DNA of 64,000 nt from Flagellimonas alvinocaridis (lineage in GTDB: Bacteria; Bacteroidota; Bacteroidia; Flavobacteriales; Flavobacteriaceae). Shown piece after piece: positions 16,412 through 25,934 of the stretch. The notes under the pieces were generated by a model. The model did not search any database. It was not told where the DNA came from and saw only the letters and a program-made list of their open reading frames with translations. The first letter of the stretch is position 1. Every line of letters starts with the position of its first letter. The stretch spans positions 372,001 through 436,000 of the forward strand of contig NZ_SNTZ01000002.1 in NCBI RefSeq assembly GCF_004916895.1. The letters are read 5' to 3'. Position numbers and translations under genes: made by a program.

Positions 16412-18616
16412 TTAAATTCTGGTCACTTTATCTATTCCCTCGACCCGCTTTAGATTATCCATCAACTTTTTAAGGATATTGTTGTTTTTTACAACCAAGG
16501 TGATCTTCCCGGTAAAAGTACCCCCTTCCGCATTAAAGTTTAGGTTTCTCATATTCACGTGCATATTGTCCGAAATGATTCGGGTAATATCGTTCACCAA
16601 TCCCAAATTATCGATACCGGCCAATTTAATGTCAACGGAAAACTCCTCTTGGGTGGAATCTATCCACTTGGCACTCATGATCCGGTAGGCGTAATTGGAT
16701 TGCAAAGAAATGGCGTTGGGGCAATTCTTTTTGTGCACTTTTATACCATCGTTTACGCTGACAAAACCAAAAACATCGTCACCGGGAATTGGATTACAGC
16801 ATTGCGATAATTTGTAGTTCAATTTTTCTTCCTCCTTTCCAAATACGAGCATGTCGTACTTGGTGGTAATTTCATCCCTATCGATGTCCTTTGGTGCAGG
16901 AGTTCGTCGAATCCTGTTTTTGAAGAAATTAAGGAAGGCATTATGATAGGAAGAGGCAAAATCCTTGAGCTTATCATTGTCTATGACCCCTATGCCCACA
17001 CGATAGAACAAGTCCAAACTTGTCTTTAGTTTAAAGTAAGTGACCAGTTTGTTTACGGCGTCCTCATTCAGGTTTATTTTTTGGGATTTCAACTTCCTTC
17101 GAAGAATTTCCTTTCCTTCAGCAGCTATGTTCTTTTTTTCCTCACTCAAAGAGGACTTTATCTTGGAACGCGCCCTGGCCGTCTGCGTATAATCCAACCA
17201 TGTTTGGGTAGGTTTGGCACTTTCTGAGGTTATGATTTCCACTTGGTCGCCACTCCTGAGTTCGGTTCCCAGGGGTACAAGCTTTCCGTTTACACGGGCC
17301 CCGCGTGTTTTCATACCTATTTCGGTATGGATGTGAAAGGCGAAATCCAAGGCAGTGGCTCCTTTTGGCATAGACTTAAGATCTCCCTTGGGTGTAAAGA
17401 CGAAAATTTCCTTGGAATATAGATTGAGTTTAAATTCCTCAACAAAATCCACGGCATTACCGTTAGCACTCTCCAAAGCTTCCTGGAGGCGGTTCAACCA
17501 TCCTTCGATACCTTGTTCTTTTTGATCTCCGTGCTTGTATTTAAAGTGGGCGGCATACCCTTTTTCAGCAATTTCATGCATTCGTTCACTTCGGATCTGT
17601 ACTTCAACCCATTTTCCCTTGGGTCCCATTACAGTGATGTGCAGTGCCTCATATCCCGTGGATTTCGGAGAGGTGATCCAGTCTCGGAGTCGAACAGGGT
17701 TGGGGGTAAAGTGGTCGGTGACTATGGAATAGATTTTCCAAGCCAGAAATTTTTCATTCTTGCGATCGGACTTGTAAATGATTCTAATGGCAAACTTATC
17801 GTATACCTCATCAAAGGAGACATTTTGGGCCTTCATTTTTCTTCGGATGGAGAAAATGGATTTCATCCGTCCCTTAATGTGATAATTGAGGCCTTCCTTG
17901 TCCAACGAGTTTCGAATCACATCGGAGAAGTCCTCGATATAGGCCATTTGATCTTCCTCAGAATCCACAATCTTGGCCTGAATATCCTTGTACACTTCAG
18001 GTTCTGTATACTTTAGGGCCAAATCCTCTAAATGGGTCTTGATGTTGTACAGCCCAATCCTATGGGCCAACGGGGCATAGATGTACAGGGTCTCCGAAGC
18101 AATCTTCACCTGCTTGTGCTCGGGCATGGAATCCATGGTGAGCATGTTGTGGTACCGATCCGCTATTTTAATGATGATTACCCGGACATCGTCGTGGAGG
18201 GTCAGCAGCATTTTCCGAAAGTTTTCCGCTTGCTGACTGATATCCATGTCCTTTTTAAGGTGCGCTATCTTGGTAAGTCCGTCTACAATACGGGCCACAG
18301 TTTCTCCGAACATACGCTCAATATCTGCCAAGGTATAGGGCGTGTCCTCAACTACGTCATGGAGCAGGGCAGAAGCAATGGAAACAGCATCCAGGCCAAT
18401 TTTGGAAGCCACGATTTTGGCCACGGCGATAGGATGGAAGATGTAGGCTTCACCAGATTTTCGACGTTGTTCCTTATGGGCATCTACGGCAACATCAAAG
18501 GCTGAGCGTATCAACTTTTTGTCCTCGTCGGTCAAAGTTTGATAGCTGATGCGAAGCAATTCTTTATACTGCTTGGCAATCTCTTTGTTCTCTTTTTCAA
18601 TAGCAGCCTCCGTCAT
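16412..18616 (-). CDS. bifunctional (p)ppGpp synthetase/hydrolase (RelA/SpoT)
   Basis: A 734-residue Rel protein that makes and breaks (p)ppGpp in the stringent response. The HD hydrolase domain holds YIFHPIAVAKIV and LLHDVVEDT (about residues 58-96), so hydrolysis should be active. The synthetase domain follows (VYDKFAIRIIYKSDRKN, then TGYEALHITVMGPKGKWVEVQIRSE, about 265-370). Next come TGS (about 410-470) with ALDFAFHIHTEIG, a zinc-finger/CC-type region (LSQCCNPIPGDDVFGFV) and a C-terminal ACT domain (about 655-734). As the only long Rel in the window it is probably the main stringent regulator. Confidence 0.96.
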   Translation of the reverse strand: MTEAAIEKENKEIAKQYKELLRISYQTLTDEDKKLIRSAFDVAVDAHKEQRRKSGEAYIFHPIAVAKIVASKIGLDAVSIASALLHDVVEDTPYTLADIERMFGETVARIVDGLTKIAHLKKDMDISQQAENFRKMLLTLHDDVRVIIIKIADRYHNMLTMDSMPEHKQVKIASETLYIYAPLAHRIGLYNIKTHLEDLALKYTEPEVYKDIQAKIVDSEEDQMAYIEDFSDVIRNSLDKEGLNYHIKGRMKSIFSIRRKMKAQNVSFDEVYDKFAIRIIYKSDRKNEKFLAWKIYSIVTDHFTPNPVRLRDWITSPKSTGYEALHITVMGPKGKWVEVQIRSERMHEIAEKGYAAHFKYKHGDQKEQGIEGWLNRLQEALESANGNAVDFVEEFKLNLYSKEIFVFTPKGDLKSMPKGATALDFAFHIHTEIGMKTRGARVNGKLVPLGTELRSGDQVEIITSESAKPTQTWLDYTQTARARSKIKSSLSEEKKNIAAEGKEILRRKLKSQKINLNEDAVNKLVTYFKLKTSLDLFYRVGIGVIDNDKLKDFASSYHNAFLNFFKNRIRRTPAPKDIDRDEITTKYDMLVFGKEEEKLNYKLSQCCNPIPGDDVFGFVSVNDGIKVHKKNCPNAISLQSNYAYRIMSAKWIDSTQEEFSVDIKLAGIDNLGLVNDITRIISDNMHVNMRNLNFNAEGGTFTGKITLVVKNNNILKKLMDNLKRVEGIDKVTRI

Positions 18617-18660
18617 AGTATATTAAAGTTAGCATAAACTTTACAGGTAAACAACAAAAA

Positions 18661-19893
18661 CTATGCCTTTAAGTTTCTGATTCGTTCTACCAAAGGGGGG
18701 TGGGAATAGTGGACAAAAACGTAGGCGGGATGCGGGGTCAGATTACTCAGATTGTTCTTGGAGAGCTTTTTTAACGAACTGACCAAAGGGGGTGCCGAAA
18801 AGGTCGTTTTGGCATAGTCATCAGCTTGAAACTCGAACTTTCGTGACAAACAGTTCATGGCCAGCCCGGTGATTTCCGATATGGGACTGTACAACAAGGC
18901 AAAACCAACAAGACCTGCATGGAAACTTGGAGTACTTACCCCGATGGCTCTCGAAATTTCAGGATTGTTGATGAAGAGCGAAAGAATGTACAACGTAAAA
19001 CCCATCAATGCCAAGGAAACCATTAGATTGAATATGATGTGCTTTCTTTTATAATGGCCAACCTCATGGGCCAATACAGCAACAATTTCCTCCTCGCTCA
19101 GGTCATTGATCAATGTATCGTACAGGGTAATGCGTTTTTCTTTCCCAAATCCAGAGAAATAAGCATTGGCCTTGGTGGATCGTTTGGATCCATCAATCAC
19201 AAAGATGTTCTTTAATTCAAAGCCTACTTTTTGCGCATAGTTTTCAATGGCATTCTTTAAGCTGCCATCGTCCAAAGGAGTCTGTTTATTGAAAAGAGGA
19301 ACGATCAATCGGCTATAAAATAGATTCATGAAAAGAATCACTGCTCCAATCATAATCCATGCATAGAGCCAAAACCTAGGGCCTGTCCATTGGTAAAAAA
19401 GAATGAAGAGCGAAAGTAGTCCACCGCCAAAAATTAGGGTGAGAACACCACCTTTGAGTTTGTCCAAAAAGAATAGCTTCTTGGTCGTTTTGTTAAAACC
19501 ATAAGTTTCTTCAATAACAAAGGTCTTGTAATATGAAAAAGGTAATCCAATGATGGTACTACCCAAAACAATAATTCCAAAAAACAGCAATGCCATTGGT
19601 ATGGTGTCTTCTGTAAAGGATCGTGTAAGACCATCGACCCATTCAAACCCGCCGAACCACAAAAAACAAAGGGTGGCCACCAAAGAAAAACCGTCGGAAA
19701 AAAGCCCAAAACGATAATTGGTCTTTTTGTAGCTCTGGGACTTTCTGTATTCGGTTTCATCAAAAACATCTGACAGTTCTGATGGGACCTCCGATTTGAA
19801 CTGTCTGGCATTAAGATATTCCAACAACAGGTGAACGAGGTACTGAACCACCAAAATAGCAAGGATTATATAAAAGAGTACATTCTTTTCCAT
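18661..19893 (-). CDS. M48 family metallopeptidase (Ste24/CAAX protease type)
   Basis: A 410-residue membrane zinc protease of the Ste24 type: an N-terminal CAAX-protease part with several membrane segments, the catalytic motif VLAHEVGHYKRKH (HEVGH, about residue 275) and the third zinc ligand in EFQADDYA (about 352). Bacterial members are thought to take part in membrane protein quality control. The following methyltransferase gene ends 3 bases before this start, so the two are probably co-transcribed. Confidence 0.93.
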   Translation of the reverse strand: MEKNVLFYIILAILVVQYLVHLLLEYLNARQFKSEVPSELSDVFDETEYRKSQSYKKTNYRFGLFSDGFSLVATLCFLWFGGFEWVDGLTRSFTEDTIPMALLFFGIIVLGSTIIGLPFSYYKTFVIEETYGFNKTTKKLFFLDKLKGGVLTLIFGGGLLSLFILFYQWTGPRFWLYAWIMIGAVILFMNLFYSRLIVPLFNKQTPLDDGSLKNAIENYAQKVGFELKNIFVIDGSKRSTKANAYFSGFGKEKRITLYDTLINDLSEEEIVAVLAHEVGHYKRKHIIFNLMVSLALMGFTLYILSLFINNPEISRAIGVSTPSFHAGLVGFALLYSPISEITGLAMNCLSRKFEFQADDYAKTTFSAPPLVSSLKKLSKNNLSNLTPHPAYVFVHYSHPPLVERIRNLKA

Positions 19894-19896
19894 AGC

Positions 19897-20697
19897 TTAA
19901 AATCCACGTTGCCGCTTGGCTTCAAATATAAGTATTGCAGCCGATACGGAGACATTCATGGAATCGATTTCCCCTTGCATGGGAATAATTATATTTTGAT
20001 GGGAATGCTGTAGCCATGTCTGGGTCAACCCTGTAGCCTCGGTGCCCACTACAATGGCAGAGGCTTGTTTAAAATTGCATTCCACATAATTTTTGGAGGC
20101 TGATAGTGCAGCACAATATATAGTGATGTTTTTCTCTTTGAGAAAAGCGATGATTTCTTCGGTTGTGCCCATTCCAATCGTGTTGGTGAAAACGCATCCT
20201 ACACTGGAACGGATAATGTTTGGGTTGTATAGATCGGATTTGGGGTTGGCAATAAGAACGGCATCCAGGGCAGCCGCGTCCGCGGTTCGTAACAAGGCTC
20301 CCACATTGCCTGGTTTTTCGGGGGCTTCGGCCACAAGGATCAATGGAGTTTTGTTTTTGAATTGAATCCCGTCCAAAGAGTGGGACTTGCTTTGGGCAAT
20401 GGCCAAAATTCCTTCCGTGGTTTCCCGGTAGGCCATTTTTTCATAAACCTGTTGGGAGATTTGGATCAATTCGGTATGGGGATTCTCCAAAAACACATCG
20501 ATATCAGTATCTGAAAGGACTTCAGTGCAAAAAAAAACGGTTTCCAAGACATAGCCTCCTTTTTGGGCCAGTTTCATCTCACGTATGCCTTCTACAACAA
20601 AACGGCCCGTTTTCTTCCGTTCCCTGGCTTTTTCTTTAAGGAGCAGTGTTTTTTTAACCAAAGGATTTTGGATACTGCTGATCAATTTGGCTTTCAT
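19897..20697 (-). CDS. TrmH/SpoU family RNA methyltransferase
   Basis: A 266-residue SPOUT-class 2'-O-ribose methyltransferase. An N-terminal substrate-binding domain (NPLVKKTLLLKEKARERKKTGRFVVEG) is followed by the trefoil-knot domain with LILVAEAPEKPGNVGALLRTADA (about residue 113) and the final knot motif DSMNVSVSAAILIFEA (about 244). It probably modifies rRNA or tRNA; the target is not known. The ATG at 20697 is chosen because the frame stays open upstream into the divergent lipoprotein gene but the family begins with MKAKLISS. Confidence 0.92.
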   Translation of the reverse strand: MKAKLISSIQNPLVKKTLLLKEKARERKKTGRFVVEGIREMKLAQKGGYVLETVFFCTEVLSDTDIDVFLENPHTELIQISQQVYEKMAYRETTEGILAIAQSKSHSLDGIQFKNKTPLILVAEAPEKPGNVGALLRTADAAALDAVLIANPKSDLYNPNIIRSSVGCVFTNTIGMGTTEEIIAFLKEKNITIYCAALSASKNYVECNFKQASAIVVGTEATGLTQTWLQHSHQNIIIPMQGEIDSMNVSVSAAILIFEAKRQRGF

Positions 20698-20704
20698 CAC
20701 ATTC

Positions 20705-20712
20705 CAAAAATA
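20705..20712 (-). promoter_or_regulatory. -7 element very close to the RNA methyltransferase start
   Basis: The minus strand reads TATTTTTG only 7 bases before ATG 20697. The message would be leaderless or nearly so. No -33 match. Confidence 0.35.
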
Positions 20713-20767
20713 GAGATTCCTGTAATTAATGAAAGGGGTTTTCGACCAATCGTGAAATTTATTTACC

Positions 20768-21571
20768 ATGAAAAAAATAACCATCCTAGCCCTAGTACTG
20801 ATTCTAGGGTCGTGCAAGCCCAATGTCAAACAAAAAGCTGTCCAAAATTCTGTTCCTGAAAAGTCGGTCGAACCACATTCCCACTACCCCGATGTCTTGA
20901 TGCAGGTTTTTGATGCCCATGGCGGATTGGAACAGTGGAAGCAACAACGAACCCTGTCATATATTATCCCTAATCCCGACAACCCAGAGACCCATACGGT
21001 CGATCTTTGGTCAAGAAAGGACCGAGTAGATGCCAAAGAAGTTTCCATGGGTTTTGATGGGGAGGAAATATGGTTGTTAGATCCTGAATCTACCTACAAA
21101 GGGGATGCCGCATTTTACCATAATCTGATGTTCTACTTCTATGCCATGCCTTTTGTACTGGCGGATGATGGAATTGTGTATGGTGAAGCTGATGTGTTGA
21201 GGTTTGAAGGGAAAGAATTTCCCGGCGTAAAGATTGCCTATGAGTCTGGAGTGGGGGTTTCATCCAAGGATGAATATTTTATCCACACCGATCCAGATAC
21301 CCATCAAATGGCTTGGTTGGGCTATACGGTTACCTATCGTACAGGTGAAAAATCGGATAACGTAAAATGGATTCGTTATAATGATTGGCAGACCGTAAAT
21401 GAATTGGTCTTGCCCAAATCCATTACATGGTACAATTATGAGGGAAGGGACATTCTTGATCCCAAAAGCACAGTGACATTCGAGGATGTTGCTGTGGGTA
21501 CCACTCCCAAGCCCAAAGAATTTTATGCCAAACCTGAAGGAGCTATTTCGGTGGAGGCTAAAAAGAATTGA
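20768..21571 (+). CDS. lipoprotein of unknown function (possibly DUF6503-like)
   Basis: A 267-residue lipoprotein: the signal peptide ends in the lipobox LGSC (C16). The mature part is a predicted beta-rich fold with LMQVFDAHGGLEQWKQQRTLSYII at its start and many paired aromatic strands, like outer-membrane lipoprotein carriers of the LolA/LolB-like group. I think it belongs to the DUF6503 family, with modest certainty. It stands alone on the plus strand, diverges from the RNA methyltransferase gene with 70 bases between start codons, and ends before a strong terminator. No catalytic motif is seen. Confidence 0.8.
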   Translation: MKKITILALVLILGSCKPNVKQKAVQNSVPEKSVEPHSHYPDVLMQVFDAHGGLEQWKQQRTLSYIIPNPDNPETHTVDLWSRKDRVDAKEVSMGFDGEEIWLLDPESTYKGDAAFYHNLMFYFYAMPFVLADDGIVYGEADVLRFEGKEFPGVKIAYESGVGVSSKDEYFIHTDPDTHQMAWLGYTVTYRTGEKSDNVKWIRYNDWQTVNELVLPKSITWYNYEGRDILDPKSTVTFEDVAVGTTPKPKEFYAKPEGAISVEAKKN

Positions 21572-21603
21572 TTGCTGGTTACTGATTAATTTTGTTAAAA
21601 TGG

Positions 21604-21635
21604 AAGCGGCGTTCTATTGAACGCCGCTTTTTTTT
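21604..21635 (+). terminator. Rho-independent terminator after the lipoprotein gene
   Basis: An 11-bp perfect stem (AAGCGGCGTTC / GAACGCCGCTT) with a TATT loop is followed by eight T residues. It lies 32 bases past the lipoprotein stop and abuts the stop of the opposing amidohydrolase. Confidence 0.9.
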
Positions 21636-22926
21636 ATTTTCCTTGGTTTTCGTATTTGCCCATATACCGTTTCCAAAGTTCAGTCTGATGGGTTTCCAGA
21701 GAAATATCCCTGCCATCTATAAAAGCTTTGATAAGTTGGTTGGTGCGCATATCCAGAGCGTCTCCTTCAGAAATGAACAAGGTAGCACTCTTACCTACTT
21801 CCAAGGTGCCGTAGTGGGCATCGATTCCCAATATTTTGGCGGTGTTACCCGTTAATAATTGTAACGCTTTCTCTTTATCCAAGCCTTGACCAGCCACTTG
21901 TCCTGCATAGAAGGGTAGGTTTCTGGTCTGGAAGTTGGACATTGACTCATTTTGCAAGCCTACCAATAGTCCAGCATCCACCAATAACTTTGGTAACTTG
22001 TACGGGAAATCGTAATCATCATCATCAAATTGGGGCAAGGCATGAGGCTGACTCACCAATACAGATACATTATGCTCTTTTAGGAAATCGGCCACTTTGT
22101 GCGCCCGGTATCCCCCTACCAATACAATATGTGTTACACCTATCTTTTTTGCTATGGTAATGGCATCCATGATTTCCTTTTCTCCATTGGCGTGGATATA
22201 CAAACGTTGGGAACCATCAAAGATTCCCTTCATCGCGGCAAAAGGTAGATGGGTTTCTTGAGCATTTCCACCTCCATACGCTTTTGCATTTTGGATGAAA
22301 GTTTGAACTTCATCTACCTGTTCTTGGTAATTTTTATTGGGTAAAAAGGCATTGGGCTCTCCTAACCATGAGCTACCTTTTCTGAACAGAGAGGGCCAAT
22401 TGAGGTGAATACCATCATCTAATTTTACTGCTGCGTCCTCCCAGTTCCACGCATCAAACTGTACAATGGTGGAAGTTCCGGAAATCCGACCTCCCCTAGG
22501 GGTAATTTGCCCCAAAAGAACCCCATTGGGCCGCATACTTTCTACAACCTTTGACTCTGCATTGTAGGCAATTATACTGCGTACGTTTGGAATCATTTCG
22601 CCAATTTCATCTTGATCGTTACTGGCGCGTACTGCATCCACTTCCACAAGTCCCAAAGATTTTGATGGGGCTATAAAGCCAGGATACACATGTTTTCCTT
22701 GGGCATTGATCATGGTGCCAATGGTCGGTGCCATAAGATCGGATCCAATGGCTGCGATTTTTCCATCATTAAAAATGATGGTGCAGTTCTCTATCACTTC
22801 CCCATTGCCAATATGGGCAGTTGCACCAAAAATGGCAATTTGTTCCGTTTGTGCCGGGGCTGGTGTTTGCTGGGCGTTTGTGATAACCCCAAAACCTATT
22901 GCTATGATTAAAAATAGTTTCTTCAT
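21634..22926 (-). CDS. exported amidohydrolase-family protein, metal site altered
   Basis: A 430-residue protein with a signal peptide (1-18) and the layout of imidazolonepropionase-like amidohydrolases: a small beta-sandwich flanking a TIM barrel. Where active members have HxH after the first strand, this one reads FIAPSKSLG; a later His (YIHANGEKEI, about 212) and HALPQ remain, and the metal-ligand Asp position reads LQNES. It may be catalytically altered or inactive. The next gene upstream encodes a larger amidohydrolase 9 bases away, so the two are co-expressed and may form a complex. Confidence 0.87.
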   Translation of the reverse strand: MKKLFLIIAIGFGVITNAQQTPAPAQTEQIAIFGATAHIGNGEVIENCTIIFNDGKIAAIGSDLMAPTIGTMINAQGKHVYPGFIAPSKSLGLVEVDAVRASNDQDEIGEMIPNVRSIIAYNAESKVVESMRPNGVLLGQITPRGGRISGTSTIVQFDAWNWEDAAVKLDDGIHLNWPSLFRKGSSWLGEPNAFLPNKNYQEQVDEVQTFIQNAKAYGGGNAQETHLPFAAMKGIFDGSQRLYIHANGEKEIMDAITIAKKIGVTHIVLVGGYRAHKVADFLKEHNVSVLVSQPHALPQFDDDDYDFPYKLPKLLVDAGLLVGLQNESMSNFQTRNLPFYAGQVAGQGLDKEKALQLLTGNTAKILGIDAHYGTLEVGKSATLFISEGDALDMRTNQLIKAFIDGRDISLETHQTELWKRYMGKYENQGK

Positions 22927-22935
22927 GATTCGTTT

Positions 22936-25875
22936 TTATAGGGTTTCACATTCAAATCGTTCTTTCTTGTTCTGTACTGGGGTCTGTGTTTTCCCCCCAT
23001 TTTCTTTTTCATTCAACATCATGTTGATGAGTTGGTTTCTTTCCTGTTGTACAGATTCACGAATAGCTTGGTCTTTTTCAATATCAAAATAAACAGTGCC
23101 TTCTATCAAAGTTTTTTCCGCTTTTGCATAGATGGAAAGCGGGTGGGCATTCCAAAGCACCAAATCGGCGTCCTTACCTTCCTCAATACTTCCAACCCTA
23201 TCATCCAAATGCAAAAGTTTGGCGGGGTTCAGCGTAACGGTCTTCCATGCTTCAATTTCTGACATTCCTCCGTATTTTACGGTCTTTCCAGCTTCTTGAT
23301 TCAGTCTTCTGGACATTTCTGCATCATCACTGTTGATGGCTACGGTAACTCCTTGACTGGCCATGATGGCGGCATTGTAGGGAATAGCATCGTTTACTTC
23401 AAATTTATAGGCCCACCAATCACTAAAGGTTGAACCTCCCACACCATGCTCTGCCATTTTATCGGCCAATTTGTAGCCCTCCAAAATATGGGTGAAGGTG
23501 TTCATTCTAAAACCAAATTTTTCCGCAACCTTCATCATCATATTGATTTCACTCTGTACATAAGAATGACAACTGATAAAGCGTTCGCTGTTCAAAATTT
23601 CGGAAAGTACTTCCATTTCTTCGTCATAACGTACGGGCTGCCCACTTTTCTTCTTGGCATCGTATTCCTTGGCGCGTTGGAAGTAATCGGTGTAAACTTG
23701 TTCCACACCCATTCTGGTTTGTGGAAAACGGGAATAGCTGTTCCAGTTGGACTGTTTTACATTTTCACCCAAGGCAAATTTTATAAACTTGGGAGAGTCT
23801 GGGAAAACCAATCCATCCGCATTTTCGCCCCATTTTAAGCGAAGAATGGCAGAACGCCCTCCAATGGGGTTGGCAGAACCGTGCAGTAATTGAACGGTGG
23901 TTACCCCACCGGCCAAGTTTCTGTATATGTCCAAATCCTTTGGGTCTATGGCATCCTTCATCCGAACTTCGGCAGAAGAATTATGACCAGCTTCGTTAAT
24001 GGACAAAGCTGCAATATGTGTGTGTTCATCTATAATCCCGGAAGTTAGATGTTTTCCGGTGGCATCCACAGTTTTTGCACCTCCTGCGCGTAGGTCTTTG
24101 CCAACCTTGTCAATCTTGCCATTCTTTATAAGGACATCGGTATTTTCCAAAATGGCGTTGCCAGTCCAAACAGTGGCATTTTTAAAGAGAATGTTTTCCT
24201 GTTGGGGTTTTGTTTTGTATCCGTAGCTCACATTGGGGTAGGTAACCGCCATAAGTTGGGGTTTTTGCGTGGAAGACGATTTTGACGTTTCCTTGAATGG
24301 CCCAGATTGGGTAAGGGTTACTGTAGTTTCAGTACCGTTGGGCAATACAATCTTCCCGCCGATATTTTGGGAATCTGATGAAACTTTTCCTGCAAAACGA
24401 TAGGACTCCGTGCCATTTTCGGAAAAAGAAAGATTAAGCCAATCGGTGGAGTATTCCAATTTAGCATCCACTTTTTCGGTTCCTTTTTTAAGCTCTACTT
24501 TGGGTTTGTTTGCTTCCCCGGTAATGGAGGCGGTATAATTCTGTCCATTTATGGACACGGTATATTCTCCGCGAATATCTTTTTGATCCTTGGATTGGAT
24601 AACATTTTTGACACCTTGTACCCAGTTTTCGTAGAGGGTGGTTTCCTTTTCAAAAATGTCTCCCGAAGCGATTAAAAAATTGGCCTGGCTACCGGGTTGT
24701 AGGGAGCCTATGTCGGACGATTTTCCCAAAATTGACGCTGGCACCGTAGTCAAAGCTTCCAAAGCTTTGGTTTTGGAAAGGCCATAGGTAATGGCTTTCA
24801 TTAATTTGGATGAAAGGTCCGATGGAGATTTTAACTCATGTAAGGTAAATGAAAATTGAATCCCATTGTCCTCCAAAACCTTTGGGTTGGAGGGTGCTAA
24901 ATTCCAATGACGCATATCTTTCAAGGCCACATATTGGGCTTCGTAAGGGTTGGAAACATCATAGGCATCCGGAAAATTTAGAGGAACGATCAATCGTGCA
25001 TTGGTGGCCTTAACATCCGCTACGCGCTCATATTCGTCGCCTCCTGCTAAAATAGTATACTGGATTCCAAACAAATCCCCGATTTTATCGGCTCGAAGGA
25101 TGTTACCATTCCCTCCGGCTGCAAAGATTTGGCTGAGACCCTTATTCCCTTCCAAGGCTTCCAAGGAGCGGTCGGTAGTTTCTACATTGCCTTTGTTGTA
25201 CCAATCCAAATCATAATATAGCTGGCGCATCAAGGCCGTGGCTCCCATGATGGATGTAGGGTAAGACTGTCTTGAAGTGATGCTTTTATCAAATGAAAAA
25301 TATTGGGCAGATTTATCGGAAAGGATTCTTTGGGACTCTGAAGCTTTATCATTCAAGGCCACCAAAACACCGGTTCCGCGTGCTATTCCATCCTGAATAT
25401 GTGAATTGACGACGCCAAACCCTGCCTTACGTAGTTCTTCGGCCTTTTTACTATCATAGGAAAAACCACTGATGGCATTGTTCTCGGGCATAATATGATC
25501 GTTCCAGTAAAATCCTTCCCTACTGGGGTCGTATTGTGCCGACCTACCGCCGCCATCTGCTTTTTTCGGTTTTGCAACTCCATAGTCTGAGAATGCATCG
25601 ATAAAGGAAGGATAGATATAATTTCCTTGAAGATCTTCAACAATGGCATTTTTGGGAATGCTTACCGACTTTCCTACTTGTACAACCTTTCCATCTTGTA
25701 TAAGGAGCGTACCGTTTTGGATAATTTGTGTCGGAGTCACATAGATTTTGGCATTGGTGAATGCCGTGTAGTTGTTGTTTTTTGTTTTGACACCGTCATT
25801 TTTTGGAAAATAGTCCTGTGCCATTAAAAAAGCACCGCCAAGGAAAAAGGCAAGTGCCACGAGTTTCATTTTCAT
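22936..25875 (-). CDS. exported double amidohydrolase (two fused units)
   Basis: A 979-residue secreted protein made of two amidohydrolase-like units. After a signal peptide (1-20), the N-terminal unit (about 30-450) has the outer fold (YPSFIDAFSDYG, LGKSSDIGSLQPGSQANFLIASG) but no HxH. The C-terminal unit (about 560-940) has a full metal set: DEHTH, SCHSYVQSE, FTHILEG and INSDDAE. So one half is probably catalytic and the other structural. Substrate unknown; secreted members often act on dipeptides or cyclic amides. The ATG at 25875 precedes the signal peptide; an in-frame upstream extension is rejected. Confidence 0.88.
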   Translation of the reverse strand: MKMKLVALAFFLGGAFLMAQDYFPKNDGVKTKNNNYTAFTNAKIYVTPTQIIQNGTLLIQDGKVVQVGKSVSIPKNAIVEDLQGNYIYPSFIDAFSDYGVAKPKKADGGGRSAQYDPSREGFYWNDHIMPENNAISGFSYDSKKAEELRKAGFGVVNSHIQDGIARGTGVLVALNDKASESQRILSDKSAQYFSFDKSITSRQSYPTSIMGATALMRQLYYDLDWYNKGNVETTDRSLEALEGNKGLSQIFAAGGNGNILRADKIGDLFGIQYTILAGGDEYERVADVKATNARLIVPLNFPDAYDVSNPYEAQYVALKDMRHWNLAPSNPKVLEDNGIQFSFTLHELKSPSDLSSKLMKAITYGLSKTKALEALTTVPASILGKSSDIGSLQPGSQANFLIASGDIFEKETTLYENWVQGVKNVIQSKDQKDIRGEYTVSINGQNYTASITGEANKPKVELKKGTEKVDAKLEYSTDWLNLSFSENGTESYRFAGKVSSDSQNIGGKIVLPNGTETTVTLTQSGPFKETSKSSSTQKPQLMAVTYPNVSYGYKTKPQQENILFKNATVWTGNAILENTDVLIKNGKIDKVGKDLRAGGAKTVDATGKHLTSGIIDEHTHIAALSINEAGHNSSAEVRMKDAIDPKDLDIYRNLAGGVTTVQLLHGSANPIGGRSAILRLKWGENADGLVFPDSPKFIKFALGENVKQSNWNSYSRFPQTRMGVEQVYTDYFQRAKEYDAKKKSGQPVRYDEEMEVLSEILNSERFISCHSYVQSEINMMMKVAEKFGFRMNTFTHILEGYKLADKMAEHGVGGSTFSDWWAYKFEVNDAIPYNAAIMASQGVTVAINSDDAEMSRRLNQEAGKTVKYGGMSEIEAWKTVTLNPAKLLHLDDRVGSIEEGKDADLVLWNAHPLSIYAKAEKTLIEGTVYFDIEKDQAIRESVQQERNQLINMMLNEKENGGKTQTPVQNKKERFECETL

Positions 25876-25934
25876 ATTACAATCAATTGAATTAGTCGCT
25901 TTAAAGGTAATTGAAGTAGAGGTATTGCACAACC

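Noticed and set aside
20698..20829. N-terminal extension of the RNA methyltransferase
   Set aside because: It overlaps the start of the divergent lipoprotein gene and is not needed for the fold.
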